Source: Streptomyces chilikensis (GTDB lineage: Bacteria > Actinomycetota > Actinomycetes > Streptomycetales > Streptomycetaceae). Taken from it: a stretch of 39,263 nucleotides of DNA. The notes under the pieces are model-generated. The model was not told the origin of the DNA. It saw only the letters and a list, made by a program, of their open reading frames with translations, and searched no databases. Shown piece after piece: positions 1 through 8,944 of the stretch. Made by a program: the position numbers and the translations under genes. Location of the stretch: positions 2,987,690 to 3,026,952 of the forward strand of contig NZ_LWCC02000005.1 in the NCBI RefSeq assembly GCF_001642695.1, in the 5' to 3' direction. Position 1 is the first letter of the stretch. Every line of letters begins with the position of its first letter.

Positions 1-17
1 CCCGGCCGTCCACGACT

Positions 18-48
18 CCGTCCGGCCCCCTGTTCGTTAAACGGACGG
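18..48. repeat. Inverted repeat in the region before the first gene
   Basis: Seven-base arms CCGTCCG (18-24) and CGGACGG (42-48) are separated by 17 bases that include a short AT-rich patch. It could be the terminator of a gene lying left of the window or an operator. The 348 bases before the permease hold no convincing gene: the reading frames there lack a good ribosome binding site or are frame extensions of the permease. Confidence 0.35.
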
Positions 49-163
49 TCAAATCTTCTGAGCGGACACGGCGTGCATGAGGACAGAAAGGTTCAATTCG
101 GACACTTCGACCTCGTGTCTATGCGGTGCGTCACAGCTTGTCCGGTTCTGTCTCTCTACCTTT

Positions 164-180
164 GGGGAAGCCTCTTCCCC
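164..180 (+). promoter_or_regulatory. Stem-loop in the permease 5' region
   Basis: A perfect hairpin, GGGGAAG-CCT-CTTCCCC, lies about 170 bases before the permease start. It is seen directly in the sequence. Whether it lies in the transcribed leader and affects expression is not known. Confidence 0.35.
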
Positions 181-348
181 CGGCGGACGCCACCCCTGTC
201 CGTCGGGCGGCGCCACCCTGCCGGCCGACCGCCGGCAGCGGAGAGAACTCCCCCCTGGCCCCCGCAGCGGGGCATGCACCGCCCGGCCCGGGTCATACGT
301 CGACGACGACACGTGACGGGCCGGTTCTTTGGAGAAAGGCGCACCACC

Positions 349-1800
349 ATGACCTCATCGCAGGTCGCGAGCAACCACGACGGCAGTGAGGCCGTGCGCG
401 GCGACGCCCCCGAGGAGGGGTACGAGCGAGGGCTCGGCAGCCGGCAGGTCCAGATGATCGCCATCGGCGGCGCCATCGGCGTCGGCCTCTTCCTGGGAGC
501 CGGGGCGAACATCGCCAAGGCCGGCCCCTCCCTGATCCTGATGTACGCCCTCGCCGGCGTGATCATCTTCTTCATCATGCGGGCGCTCGGCGAGCTCCTG
601 CTCTACCGCCCCGTCTCGGGCTCCTTCGCGGAGTACTCCCGGGAGTTCGTCGGCCCGTTCGCCGGTTACTTCACCGGATGGACGTACTGGCTGATGTGGG
701 TGGTCACCGGCATGGCCGAGCTGACGGCCGCCGCCATCTACATCCACTACTGGTTCCCGGGGATCCCGCAGTGGGTCTCGGCGCTGGTCTTCCTGGTCGT
801 CCTCTTCGGCGCCAACCTGATCTCCGTCAAGCTCTTCGGCGAGATCGAGTTCTGGTTCTCGATGGTCAAGGTCACCGCCATCATCGGCATGATCGTGATC
901 GGCCTCGGCGTGCTGACCTTCGGCTTCAGCGCCGCGGGCGACACCGCCCAGGTCTCCAACCTGTGGGCCTTCGACGGCTTCTTCCCCAACGGCATCGGCT
1001 CGTCCCTGATGACCCTGCAGGGCGTCATGTTCGCCTACCTGGCGGTCGAACTGGTCGGCGTCACCGCCGGTGAGTCGGAGAACCCCGAGAAGACCCTGCC
1101 CAAGGCGATCAACACCCTGCCGTGGCGCATCGCCCTCTTCTACGTGGGCGCCCTGACCGTCATCCTGTGCGTGGTCAGGTGGACCGAGTTCGCGCCCGAC
1201 GTGAGCCCGTTCGTCGCCGCCTTCGCCAAGATCGGCATCCCGGCCGGCGCGGCCATCGTCAACTTCGTGGTGCTGACCGCGGCCCTGTCGTCCTGCAACT
1301 CCGGCATGTACTCCACCGGCCGCATGCTGCGCACCCTGGCGGACAACGGCGAGGCCCCCAGGGTCTTCACCAAGCTCTCCTCCACCAGGACCCCGGCCGT
1401 CGGCATCGCCGTCTCGGTGCTGCTCATGGGCATCGGCGTGGTCCTGAACTACGTCGTCCCGGAGAAGGCCTTCGGCTACGTCACCTCCGTCGCCACCGCG
1501 GCCGGCATCTGGACCTGGCTGATGATCTGCGTCAGCCACGTGCTCTACCGCCGCGCCGTCGTCGCCGGCCGTGTCCCCGCCTCGTCCTTCCCGGCGCCGG
1601 GCGGCTCGGTCTGCAGCTGGATCGCCATCGCCTTCCTGCTGATGGTGACCGTGATGATCGCGCTGAGCCCCGACGCCCGGATCTGCCTGTACGTGATGGC
1701 CGGCTGGGCCGTCGCGCTGGGCATCGGGTGGAGGGTCCTGAAGGCCCGCTCGCCCGAGGTCACGCGGCGCCGCGAGCCCGCCCTGGACAAGGTCGGCTGA
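349..1800 (+). CDS. APC-family amino acid permease (CycA/AnsP type)
   Basis: Cytoplasmic-membrane amino acid importer of 483 aa. The N-terminus carries the family signature ERGLGSRQVQMIAIGGAIG followed by about twelve hydrophobic segments. The stretches GYFTGWTYW, VTGMAELTA, GEIEFWFSMVKV, ENPEKTLPKAIN and NSGMYSTGRML closely resemble the E. coli D-serine/D-alanine/glycine transporter CycA as I remember it, so small neutral amino acids are the likely substrates; asparagine (AnsP) is an alternative. The ATG at 349 is preferred over longer in-frame options because GGAGAAAGG lies just before it and the upstream frame lacks membrane-protein character. It stands alone, with a strong hairpin terminator after it. 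Length is normal for the family. Confidence 0.9.
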   Translation: MTSSQVASNHDGSEAVRGDAPEEGYERGLGSRQVQMIAIGGAIGVGLFLGAGANIAKAGPSLILMYALAGVIIFFIMRALGELLLYRPVSGSFAEYSREFVGPFAGYFTGWTYWLMWVVTGMAELTAAAIYIHYWFPGIPQWVSALVFLVVLFGANLISVKLFGEIEFWFSMVKVTAIIGMIVIGLGVLTFGFSAAGDTAQVSNLWAFDGFFPNGIGSSLMTLQGVMFAYLAVELVGVTAGESENPEKTLPKAINTLPWRIALFYVGALTVILCVVRWTEFAPDVSPFVAAFAKIGIPAGAAIVNFVVLTAALSSCNSGMYSTGRMLRTLADNGEAPRVFTKLSSTRTPAVGIAVSVLLMGIGVVLNYVVPEKAFGYVTSVATAAGIWTWLMICVSHVLYRRAVVAGRVPASSFPAPGGSVCSWIAIAFLLMVTVMIALSPDARICLYVMAGWAVALGIGWRVLKARSPEVTRRREPALDKVG

Positions 1801-1829
1801 CCCGGCCGGCCCGCCCGGTCCCGCATTCC

Positions 1830-1864
1830 GGCCCCGCCGTCTCGCCACGCGAGAGGGCGGGGCC
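1830..1864 (+). terminator. Rho-independent-type terminator after the permease
   Basis: Nine-base arms GGCCCCGCC and GGCGGGGCC enclose an inner, partly paired CTCG...CGAG loop. No T-run follows, which is usual for Streptomyces terminators. Confidence 0.7.
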
Positions 1865-1870
1865 GCCGGC

Positions 1871-1890
1871 GTACCGGTACGACATATCCT
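1871..1890 (+). promoter_or_regulatory. Putative promoter of mec, possibly leaderless
   Basis: A perfect palindrome GTACCGGTAC (1871-1880) is followed by TATCCT (1885-1890), a plausible -10 hexamer placed only 6 bases before the ATG at 1897. That spacing would start transcription at or next to the start codon, giving a leaderless mRNA. No Shine-Dalgarno is visible before the ATG, which fits. The -35 is not clear. Confidence 0.4.
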
Positions 1891-1896
1891 GCCGCC

Positions 1897-2328
1897 ATGC
1901 TGACCATCACCCAGGCCCTCGTGGACCAGATCGTCGAGCACGCCCGCCGGGACCACCCGGACGAGGCGTGCGGCGTCGTCGCCGGCCCGGTGGGCTCCGG
2001 CCGGCCGGAGCGCTTCGTCCCCATGCTGAACGCGGCCCGGTCGCCCACCTTCTACGAGTTCGACAGCCAGGACCTGCTGAAGCTCTACCGGGACATGGAC
2101 GACCGCGACGAGGAACCGGTCGTCATCTACCACTCCCACACCGCCACCGAGGCCTACCCCTCGCGCACCGACATCTCCTACGCCAACGAGCCCGGCGCCC
2201 ACTACGTCCTGGTCTCCACGGCCGACGCCGACGGCCTGGGCGAGTTCCAGTTCCGGTCGTACCGGATCGTCGAGGGCGAGGTCACCGAGGAGCCGGTCCA
2301 CATCGTCGACGCCTACCCGGCGGCCTGA
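1897..2328 (+). CDS. mec: Mec-like JAMM metallopeptidase acting on the CysO sulfur carrier
   Basis: A 143-aa zinc peptidase of the M67/JAMM family. E23, H79, H81, S89 and D92 make up the JAMM motif (HSH followed by seven residues and SxxD). In Mycobacterium tuberculosis the homologue Mec releases cysteine from the CysO-Cys adduct, and the gene here lies directly before cysO and cysM, supporting the same role. Because CysO in this window ends in two residues after its Gly-Gly, this peptidase may also trim that tail, as the JAMM protease QbsD does for QbsE. The ATG at 1897 is the only sensible start and has no clear ribosome binding site, as expected for a leaderless message. Confidence 0.85.
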   Translation: MLTITQALVDQIVEHARRDHPDEACGVVAGPVGSGRPERFVPMLNAARSPTFYEFDSQDLLKLYRDMDDRDEEPVVIYHSHTATEAYPSRTDISYANEPGAHYVLVSTADADGLGEFQFRSYRIVEGEVTEEPVHIVDAYPAA

Positions 2329-2412
2329 CCTGCGGATCCGGCCCGTGTCCGCATGGTGGCCCCGGCCGCCCGCAGGGTGAGACGTGCTGTCGGTCCGGTC
2401 TGCGGGAATCGA

Positions 2413-2418
2413 TACGAT
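2413..2418 (+). promoter_or_regulatory. -10 element of the leader peptide / cysO-cysM promoter
   Basis: TACGAT matches the actinobacterial -10 pattern (TANNNT) and ends 6 bases before the ATG at 2425. Transcription would then begin at the start codon itself, so the leader peptide is probably translated from a leaderless mRNA. A -35 box is not obvious. Confidence 0.5.
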
Positions 2419-2424
2419 GCCCGC

Positions 2425-2529
2425 ATGGTTCTCCACGACGTGAGCGAAAAGACGCCGGGCGCCCAGCTGCTCGTCGCGCGGCTGCACGTCGACCTGTGCC
2501 GCCTGAACAGCGCCCTCTGTCCGCGCTGA
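2425..2529 (+). CDS. Short leader peptide upstream of cysO-cysM
   Basis: A 34-aa ORF, too short to be found by length alone. Its C-terminal half reads RLHVDLCRLNSALCPR, which matches the Streptomyces 'putative leader peptide' pattern (HVDL followed by R, then SA and C) found before sulfur-assimilation genes. Two cysteines, at residues 25 and 32, sit near the stop. It starts next to a -10 box with no ribosome binding site, and a GC hairpin begins 8 bases after the stop. Inference: ribosome stalling at the Cys codons when cysteinyl-tRNA is scarce would change downstream RNA folding and raise cysO-cysM expression. The peptide itself need have no other function. Confidence 0.75.
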   Translation: MVLHDVSEKTPGAQLLVARLHVDLCRLNSALCPR

Positions 2530-2537
2530 CCGCGCGT

Positions 2538-2554
2538 GGCCGCCCCGGGCGGCC
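2538..2554 (+). promoter_or_regulatory. Hairpin just after the leader peptide (possible attenuator)
   Basis: A perfect stem-loop with seven-base arms GGCCGCC and GGCGGCC and a three-base loop lies 8 bases after the leader stop. More GC-rich segments that could pair alternatively continue to about 2590. The 150-base gap to cysO otherwise contains no gene. Confidence 0.45.
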
Positions 2555-2679
2555 CGGAGGCCCCCGCCGGGGCCGCCGCCCCCGACCGCCACGGGCCGCA
2601 GCCCCCGGCAGCAGACCGCGGCAGCGAACCCGCAGCACAGCCAAAGCCCGCCGCACCACCATCCGACAGGAGCCCTGAC

Positions 2680-3929
<1,250 letters not shown>

Positions 3930-3985
3930 CCCCGCTCCTCCCGCGCGCCCGGACCCGCCGGACGGGTCCGCGCGCCGCGCACCGC

Positions 3986-4025
3986 ACGGCGGCCGGCGTC
4001 CCCTTCGAGGGGTGCCGGCCGCCGT
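3986..4025. terminator. Strong hairpin terminator after cysM
   Basis: Arms ACGGCGGCCGGC and GCCGGCCGCCGT pair almost perfectly and continue into CCCC-TTCGA-GGGG, with one bulged T. The rest of the gap 3930-4199 holds no gene; it ends with the ribosome binding site of the next gene. Confidence 0.8.
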
Positions 4026-4199
4026 CGTGCGCTCCCCATGCGCCCCTTGTGCCCCACCACCAGCCGAACCGGTGACAAGGCAGGTGAGTTCCCCCACAAC
4101 GGAGCCTCGGCGAGGAGCCACGGGCCTCCTGGCGGCTTAGTCTCGACGGACCGCACGAGCCCCGTCGTCCCACCCCCCGCCAACGGAGGTTCCCGCTCC

Positions 4200-4952
4200 A
4201 TGAAGCTCACCGTCGTCGGCTGCTCGGGGTCGTTCCCCTCCACGGAATCGGCCTGTTCGAGCTACCTCGTCGAGGCCGACGGCTTCCGGCTGCTCCTCGA
4301 CATGGGCAACGGCGCCCTCGGCGAGCTGCAGCGTCACACCGGCCTGTACGACCTGGACGCGATCTTCCTCAGCCACCTGCACGCCGACCACTGCATCGAC
4401 ATGTGCGCCTACTTCGTGGTCCGGTACTACCGGCCGGACGGCGGACGCTGCGAGCCCGTCCCGGTCTTCGGGCCCGAGGGCACCGAGCACCACCTCACCA
4501 CCGCGCACGCCGACACGCCCTCGGCCAGCTCGATGAGCGAGGTCTTCGACTTCCACACGGTCAAGCCCGGCACCTTCGAGATCGGGCCGTTCACCGTGCA
4601 CACCGAGCTGATGGCGCACCCCGTCGAGGCGTACGGCATCCGCGTCGAGCACGACGGCCGGTCGCTGACCTACTCCGGCGACACCGGGCCCTGCCCGGCG
4701 CTGGAGGAGCTCGCCCGGGACACCGACCTCTTCCTCTGCGAGGCCGCGTTCGCCGACGGCCGGGAGGAGATCCCCGACCTGCACCTCAACGGCCGCCAGG
4801 CCGGCGAGGTCGCCGGGCGCGCCGGGGCCCGCAGGCTGGTCCTCACCCACATCGCGCCCTGGACCGACCCCCAGGCCAACCTGGCCGCCGCCGCGGCGGT
4901 CTACCCGGGGCCGGTGGAGCTGGCGAGGGCCGGCGCCGTCTACGACATCTGA
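4200..4952 (+). CDS. MBL-fold metallo-hydrolase
   Basis: A 250-aa metallo-beta-lactamase-fold protein. The N-terminal strand MKLTVVGCSGSFP is followed by SHLHADHCIDM, the HxHxDH metal-binding motif near residue 60. SGDTGPC supplies the bridging aspartate, and a late histidine in LVLTHIAPW completes the set. The overall pattern resembles RNase Z-like or cyclic-nucleotide phosphodiesterase-like MBL proteins, but the substrate cannot be read from sequence. The ATG at 4200 follows GGAGGTTCCCGCTCC, an ideal ribosome binding site; the upstream extension of the frame is discarded for this reason. It is convergent with the lipoprotein gene. Confidence 0.85.
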   Translation: MKLTVVGCSGSFPSTESACSSYLVEADGFRLLLDMGNGALGELQRHTGLYDLDAIFLSHLHADHCIDMCAYFVVRYYRPDGGRCEPVPVFGPEGTEHHLTTAHADTPSASSMSEVFDFHTVKPGTFEIGPFTVHTELMAHPVEAYGIRVEHDGRSLTYSGDTGPCPALEELARDTDLFLCEAAFADGREEIPDLHLNGRQAGEVAGRAGARRLVLTHIAPWTDPQANLAAAAAVYPGPVELARAGAVYDI

Positions 4953-5005
4953 CGCGACGGGCCGGCCGACGGACCGGCGGGCCGGCGGGCCGCCCCGGGC
5001 ACCGG

Positions 5006-5404
5006 TCAGGGCGTGCAGACCTTCGCCAGCTCCGCGGACGCGTCGGTGACCGGCGTGATGTCGGGCGTGGCGTCCCCGCCCTCGACGGCCTTGCGGACCT
5101 GGTCCACACCGGACTGCAGGTCGCCGACCGCCTTGCCGACGTCGGCGTCGCCGGTGGACTTGTCGAGCTCGGCCAGGTTCTGGTCGATCGACGCCAGCGA
5201 CTCCTCGAGCCGCGTCGGGTCGTTGCTCGCGGCGTCCACCGCCTGCTGGAGCTCCGCCACGCTGTCGGATATGGCCGCGGCCGTCCGCGCGCAGTCCACA
5301 GCTGTGGACAGCGCGTCGCAGCCGGTGGTCAGCAGGGCGGCCAAGGCCACTGCGGCCACCGCCGCCGGAACCCTCTTCGCGGCACGCGCCGCGGGAGCAG
5401 ACAT
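5006..5404 (-). CDS. Small putative lipoprotein, helical
   Basis: A 132-aa protein of unknown function. The N-terminus, MSAPAARAAKRVP followed by an Ala/Val-rich segment ending LLTTGC, is a typical lipoprotein signal peptide with the lipobox cysteine near residue 30. The mature part is rich in Ala, Leu, Asp and Glu (SDSVAELQQAV, LASIDQNLAELDKS) and likely forms amphipathic helices or a short coiled coil. It is therefore probably anchored to the outer face of the membrane. The ATG at 5404 is chosen over an upstream in-frame start because GAAGGAGGA lies just before it and the lipobox is then correctly placed. It lies after rph on the same strand but beyond a hairpin. Confidence 0.75.
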   Translation of the reverse strand: MSAPAARAAKRVPAAVAAVALAALLTTGCDALSTAVDCARTAAAISDSVAELQQAVDAASNDPTRLEESLASIDQNLAELDKSTGDADVGKAVGDLQSGVDQVRKAVEGGDATPDITPVTDASAELAKVCTP

Positions 5405-5443
5405 GGAAACCGGTCCTCCTTCTCGGGGAGCCGGAACGCACGA

Positions 5444-5485
5444 CGGCCGCCGCACGTCCCCACACATCAGGACGCGCGGCGGCCG
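5444..5485 (-). terminator. Terminator after rph
   Basis: Ten-base arms CGGCCGCCGC (5444-5453) and GCGGCGGCCG (5476-5485) with an inner GTCC/GGAC pairing lie 30 bases past the rph stop and before the lipoprotein ribosome binding site. Confidence 0.65.
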
Positions 5486-5515
5486 GGCGGAGTTCCCAGG
5501 TGCGGGTCCGCCCCC

Positions 5516-6247
5516 CTAAAGGGTGATCTCCAGCGCCGCGCGCTGGGCCGCGGCCAGGTCGCCGCAGCCGGCCACCGCCAGGTCCAGCAGCGCGTTCAGC
5601 TCCTCGCGGGCGAACGGTTCGGCCTCCGCGGTGCCCTGCACCTCGACGAAGCGGCCGTCGCCGGTGCACACCACGTTCATGTCCGTCTCGGCGCGCACGT
5701 CCTCCTCGTAGCAGAGGTCCAGCAGCGGCACCCCGGCCACGATGCCCACCGACACCGCCGCCACCGTGCCGGTCAGCGGCTGCCGGCCGGCCTTCACCAG
5801 CTTCTTCCCCCGCGCCCACGCCACCGCGTCGGCCAGCGCGACGTACGCGCCGGTGATCGCCGCGGTGCGGGTGCCGCCGTCGGCCTGGAGCACGTCGCAG
5901 TCCAGCACGACCGTGTTCTCGCCCAGCGCCTTGAAGTCGACCACCGCGCGCAGCGAACGGCCGATCAGGCGGCTGATCTCGTGCGTCCGGCCGCCGATGC
6001 GGCCCTTCACGGCCTCGCGGTCCCCGCGGGTGTTGGTGGCGCGCGGCAGCATCGAGTACTCGGCGGTGACCCAGCCCTCGCCGCTGCCCTTGCGCCAGCG
6101 CGGCACGCCCTCGGTGACCGAGGCGGTGCAGAAGACCTTGGTGTCGCCGAAGGAGACGAGGACGGAGCCCTCCGCGTGCTTGCTCCACCCCCGCTCGATG
6201 GTCACCGGGCGGAGCTGGTCGGGGGTACGGCCGTCGATACGAGACAT
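5516..6247 (-). CDS. rph: Ribonuclease PH
   Basis: A 243-aa phosphorolytic 3' exoribonuclease that trims tRNA 3' ends in the cytoplasm, normally as a ring of six. Seen in the sequence: [20 protein letters not shown] at the start, [18 protein letters not shown], the [24 protein letters not shown] region with the phosphate- and RNA-binding arginines, and [17 protein letters not shown]. Length is normal. The ATG at 6247 starts the conserved sequence; the open frame upstream overlaps rdgB and is not coding. It is divergent from rdgB with a 61-base shared promoter region, the usual actinobacterial pairing of these two genes. Confidence 0.95.
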   Translation of the reverse strand: MSRIDGRTPDQLRPVTIERGWSKHAEGSVLVSFGDTKVFCTASVTEGVPRWRKGSGEGWVTAEYSMLPRATNTRGDREAVKGRIGGRTHEISRLIGRSLRAVVDFKALGENTVVLDCDVLQADGGTRTAAITGAYVALADAVAWARGKKLVKAGRQPLTGTVAAVSVGIVAGVPLLDLCYEEDVRAETDMNVVCTGDGRFVEVQGTAEAEPFAREELNALLDLAVAGCGDLAAAQRAALEITL

Positions 6248-6308
6248 GTGCCCGAGCCTAGCCGCCCCGTACGCGTCGCCCGGACGGACGGCGGCGATAC
6301 TGGTCCCC

Positions 6309-6911
6309 ATGACCCGCATCGTCCTCGCCACCCGCAACGCCGGGAAGATCACCGAACTCCGCGCCATCCTCGCCGAGGCGGGCCTCACGCACGAACTCGT
6401 CGGCGCCGAGGAGTTCCCCGAGGTGCCCGACGTCAAGGAGACCGGCGTCACCTTCGCCGAGAACGCGCTGCTCAAGGCGCACGCGCTGGCGCGGGCCACC
6501 GGCCTGCCCGCGGTCGCCGACGACTCCGGCCTGTGCGTCGACGTGCTGAACGGGGCGCCCGGCATCTTCTCCGCCCGCTGGGCCGGCCGCCACGGCGACG
6601 ACCGGGCCAACCTCGACCTCCTCCTCGCCCAGCTCGCCGACATCGCCGAGGAGCACCGGGGCGCCCACTTCGCCTGCGCGGCGGCGCTGGCGCTGCCGGA
6701 CGGAACCGAGCGCGTCGTCGAGGGCCGGCTGGAGGGCGTCCTGCGCCACGCCCCGGCGGGCTCCCACGGCTTCGGCTACGACCCGGTCCTCCAGCCCGCC
6801 GGCGAGAGCCGCACCTGCGCGGAGCTCACCCCCGACGAGAAGAACGCCATCAGCCACCGCGGCAAGGCCTTCCGGGCCCTGGCCCCGGTGGTCCGCGACC
6901 TGCTGGGCTGA
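6309..6911 (+). CDS. rdgB: RdgB/HAM1 XTP/dITP pyrophosphatase
   Basis: A 200-aa nucleoside triphosphate pyrophosphatase that clears non-canonical purine nucleotides such as ITP and XTP. Family motifs visible: [10 protein letters not shown] at the N-terminus, FAENALLKA, the [20 protein letters not shown] active-site segment, GFGYDPVL and SHRGKAFR near the end. Length is typical. The ATG at 6309 is set by homology; the longer frame to the left is the antisense of rph. A bidirectional hairpin follows. Confidence 0.95.
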   Translation: MTRIVLATRNAGKITELRAILAEAGLTHELVGAEEFPEVPDVKETGVTFAENALLKAHALARATGLPAVADDSGLCVDVLNGAPGIFSARWAGRHGDDRANLDLLLAQLADIAEEHRGAHFACAAALALPDGTERVVEGRLEGVLRHAPAGSHGFGYDPVLQPAGESRTCAELTPDEKNAISHRGKAFRALAPVVRDLLG

Positions 6912-6924
6912 CGCCACGTCAGGA

Positions 6925-6964
6925 GGGGCCGCGCGCCGTCGCACCGACGACGGGGCGCGGCCCC
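6925..6964. terminator. Bidirectional terminator between rdgB and the secreted-peptide gene
   Basis: GGGGCCGCGC pairs with GCGCGGCCCC, with further CCGTCG/CGACGG pairing inside. The hairpin ends in CCCCTT and would stop transcription arriving from both convergent genes. Confidence 0.75.
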
Positions 6965-6987
6965 TTCCGGTCACGGGCGCCCGGCGG

Positions 6988-7191
6988 TCAGGACCAGCCG
7001 TTGTCGTCCTGCAGCGTGTACGTCCCGGGCACCTCGCCGAGGGTCACGGCGCCGCTCGCGAAGACGGCTCCAGAAGCGCTGGAGGCGGCACCGGAGAAGC
7101 TGGACGCCATCGCGGGGGCGGCGATAATTGACCCGAGTGCGGCGGCGGAACCGGCGACGACCAGGGCGATACGGGAAGAGATGGACCGCAT
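6988..7191 (-). CDS. Small secreted peptide next to a LuxR regulator
   Basis: A 67-aa predicted exported peptide I cannot assign to a named family. MRSISSRIALVVAGS and the following Ala-rich segment ending APAMA form a Sec signal peptide with cleavage expected near residue 29. The mature part is only about 38 residues, Ser/Ala/Gly-rich, ending TYTLQDDNGWS. The ATG at 7191 has AAAAGGA about 9 bases before it. It is divergent from the LuxR-type gene at 7393 with a 201-base shared region. Such a pairing suggests a regulator-controlled or signalling peptide, but that is inference from position only. Confidence 0.6.
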   Translation of the reverse strand: MRSISSRIALVVAGSAAALGSIIAAPAMASSFSGAASSASGAVFASGAVTLGEVPGTYTLQDDNGWS

Positions 7192-7252
7192 GACGTCAAT
7201 CCTTTTCTCAGGGGGCCTGGTGTCCTCACGCAGGCCTGCTTCGCTGTGTGTT

Positions 7253-7266
7253 CCCGACCGATCGGG
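7253..7266. promoter_or_regulatory. Palindrome in the peptide/LuxR divergent promoter region
   Basis: CCCGA-CCGA-TCGGG contains the perfect inner palindrome CCGATCGG (7258-7265). It lies about 60 bases from the peptide start and 127 from the LuxR start, a reasonable place for an operator. No clear -35/-10 pair was identified in the surrounding 201 bases. Confidence 0.35.
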
Positions 7267-7392
7267 GTGGGGCCTCGCGTCGACTGCCCGGCGCGGCGCC
7301 TGAATCCAGAGTGCCCCGCTGGAGGAACGCTGGGGAGTCGCTCCGCCTGCGGTGTTCACGCCTGTCGCAAACACGAAGGGGGGACTACGCAC

Positions 7393-8430
7393 GTGGAGGA
7401 CAACGAGGAACACGGACCGGCCGCCGAACTGACGCCGGCCGGGATGCGGCTCTACCGGTTCGCCGCGGGACTGCCGTCGTGCACGCCGGAGGAGGCGGCG
7501 GCCGGGGCCGCACTGACCGGGGAGGAGCTCGACGCGGCCGTCCGCCGGCTGGAGGAACTCAGGCTGCTGCGCCGCGACGCGGACGACCCGGAACGGCTCG
7601 TCGCCGTGTCGCCGCAGTTCGCGGCGGGTCAGGCGCTGGGCCCGCTGGAGCGGCGCATACGGGAGCAGACCGAGGACGTCGAGCGCATGCGCGCCGCCTT
7701 CGTCGGGCTGACCCCCTACTACGAGGCGGGCCAGGAACGCCAGCAGAGCAAGGCGGTGGAACTGCTGACCGACCTCGGTGACGTGCGCCGGCTGATCGAC
7801 GAGCTCGCCGACAGCTGCCGGACCGAGGCGCTGCACGTGCAGCCGGGCGGCGCGCGGGATCCCGAGGCGCTGGCGAAGGCGCGCGGCAGCATGGGGCGGA
7901 TGCTCGCCCGGGGCGTCAGCAGCCGCACCATCTACCAGCATCCGGCGCGCTACAGCCCGCACACCGTGGAGTTCGCGGAGTGGATGATGGAGCGCGGCGC
8001 GGAGGTCCGCACCCTCGCCGACGGTCCGGACCGGATGCTCATCTACGACCGCAAGACGGCCGTGGTCAGCGTCCAGGGCAACTCCGCCCACGCCCTCGTG
8101 GTGTACGAGCCCAACCTGGTGGCGTTCATGGTGGCCTCGTTCGAGACGGCGTGGCGCGCGGCGGACCCCTTCCCCGTCGGATTCGACCGGGAGTGGGCCA
8201 AGCAGGTCTCCGACGACCTGCGGCACTCGATCGTGCGGCTGCTGACGGAGGGTCTGGACGACAAGGCCATCTCGCGCCGGCTGGGCATGTCGGTGCGCAC
8301 CGTGCAGCGGCACGTGTCCGAGATCATGCGCACCCTGGAGGCCAGGAGCCGCTTCCAGTCCGGCTACCTGGTGGGGCTCGAGGAGGCCGGGGCGTCCGCC
8401 CGGGCGGCCGCCGTCGTCACCACTGCGTGA
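7393..8430 (+). CDS. LuxR-family regulator with TrmB-like N-terminal domain
   Basis: A 345-aa transcription factor. The N-terminal 70 residues (LTPAGMRLYRFAAG, CTPEEAAAGAALTGEELDAAVRRLEELRLL) look like a TrmB-type winged helix. A helical linker follows (LERRIREQTEDVERMRAAF), then a middle domain of the kind in which TrmB-like proteins hold a ligand (YQHPARYSP to VVYEPNLVAFM). The C-terminus (about 280-325) is a LuxR HTH: IVRLLTEGLDDKAISRRLGMSVRTVQRHVSEIMRTL. There is no receiver or autoinducer-binding domain. The GTG at 7393 follows a GGGGGG stretch; earlier in-frame sequence is the divergent promoter region. The gene overlaps the convergent Nudix gene by 14 bases, so it directly abuts the biosynthetic cluster and is the closest candidate regulator. 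Confidence 0.8.
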   Translation: MEDNEEHGPAAELTPAGMRLYRFAAGLPSCTPEEAAAGAALTGEELDAAVRRLEELRLLRRDADDPERLVAVSPQFAAGQALGPLERRIREQTEDVERMRAAFVGLTPYYEAGQERQQSKAVELLTDLGDVRRLIDELADSCRTEALHVQPGGARDPEALAKARGSMGRMLARGVSSRTIYQHPARYSPHTVEFAEWMMERGAEVRTLADGPDRMLIYDRKTAVVSVQGNSAHALVVYEPNLVAFMVASFETAWRAADPFPVGFDREWAKQVSDDLRHSIVRLLTEGLDDKAISRRLGMSVRTVQRHVSEIMRTLEARSRFQSGYLVGLEEAGASARAAAVVTTA

Positions 8431-8944
8431 CCGTCCTGGCGGGCCGCAGCGAGGACCGGCTGTGGCCCACGGTCAGGGCGCGCACCACCTCGGGCGTGAT
8501 CCGGCCCTCGGTCAGGCTGTCCAGCACCTCGCCGAGGGCCGCCGCCAGTTCCAGGGCCTCGTCCTCGGGCCGCGTCCACCCGAGGGCGGACGCCGGCTCG
8601 ACCCAGGTGAGCCCCCGGACGGACGGTTCGGGGAGCGTCATGACGAACTCGTGCGCGACCGCCCAGGGGCCGGCGGGCGGCCGGGTCACCCACCAGTGCG
8701 CGGAGTGCGGTCCCGCGTCCTCGAACGGGGGGACCGGCGGGGCCAGCAGCCGCGGGTCCCGGCCGGTCAGCCGCCGCACCGCGCGCCGGGCCTGCTCGCC
8801 CGGGTCGCCCGCCTCCTCCAGCGGCCCGCCCGGCAGCCGGGGAGGCACGTCGGCGACCAGGCCGAGCAGCCAGGGCCCCGGCCGGCCGGAGCGGGTCGGG
8901 CGGCGGGCGTACACGTAGTCGCGGTGGCCCCTGTCGTGGTTCAC
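8417..8944 (-). CDS. Degenerate Nudix-like protein
   Basis: A 175-aa protein. LPGGPLEEAGDPGEQARRAV continuing RRLTG aligns without gaps on the canonical Nudix box (GG-x5-E-x7-RE-xx-EE-x-G) but the catalytic REVREE is replaced by RAVRRL, so the metal-binding glutamates are missing. Either the protein is not a diphosphohydrolase or the resemblance reflects fold only. The start is GTG at 8944, which overlaps the TGA stop of the chorismate mutase gene (GTGA), strong evidence for translational coupling and that this is a real gene. It is the last gene of the leftward cluster operon and its 3' end overlaps the convergent LuxR gene. Confidence 0.6.
   Translation of the reverse strand: MNHDRGHRDYVYARRPTRSGRPGPWLLGLVADVPPRLPGGPLEEAGDPGEQARRAVRRLTGRDPRLLAPPVPPFEDAGPHSAHWWVTRPPAGPWAVAHEFVMTLPEPSVRGLTWVEPASALGWTRPEDEALELAAALGEVLDSLTEGRITPEVVRALTVGHSRSSLRPARTVTQW

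Noticed and set aside
1-348. Short overlapping ORFs at the window start (73-389)
   Set aside because: They lack ribosome binding sites, have Arg/Pro-rich translations and overlap each other or extend the permease frame beyond its supported start.
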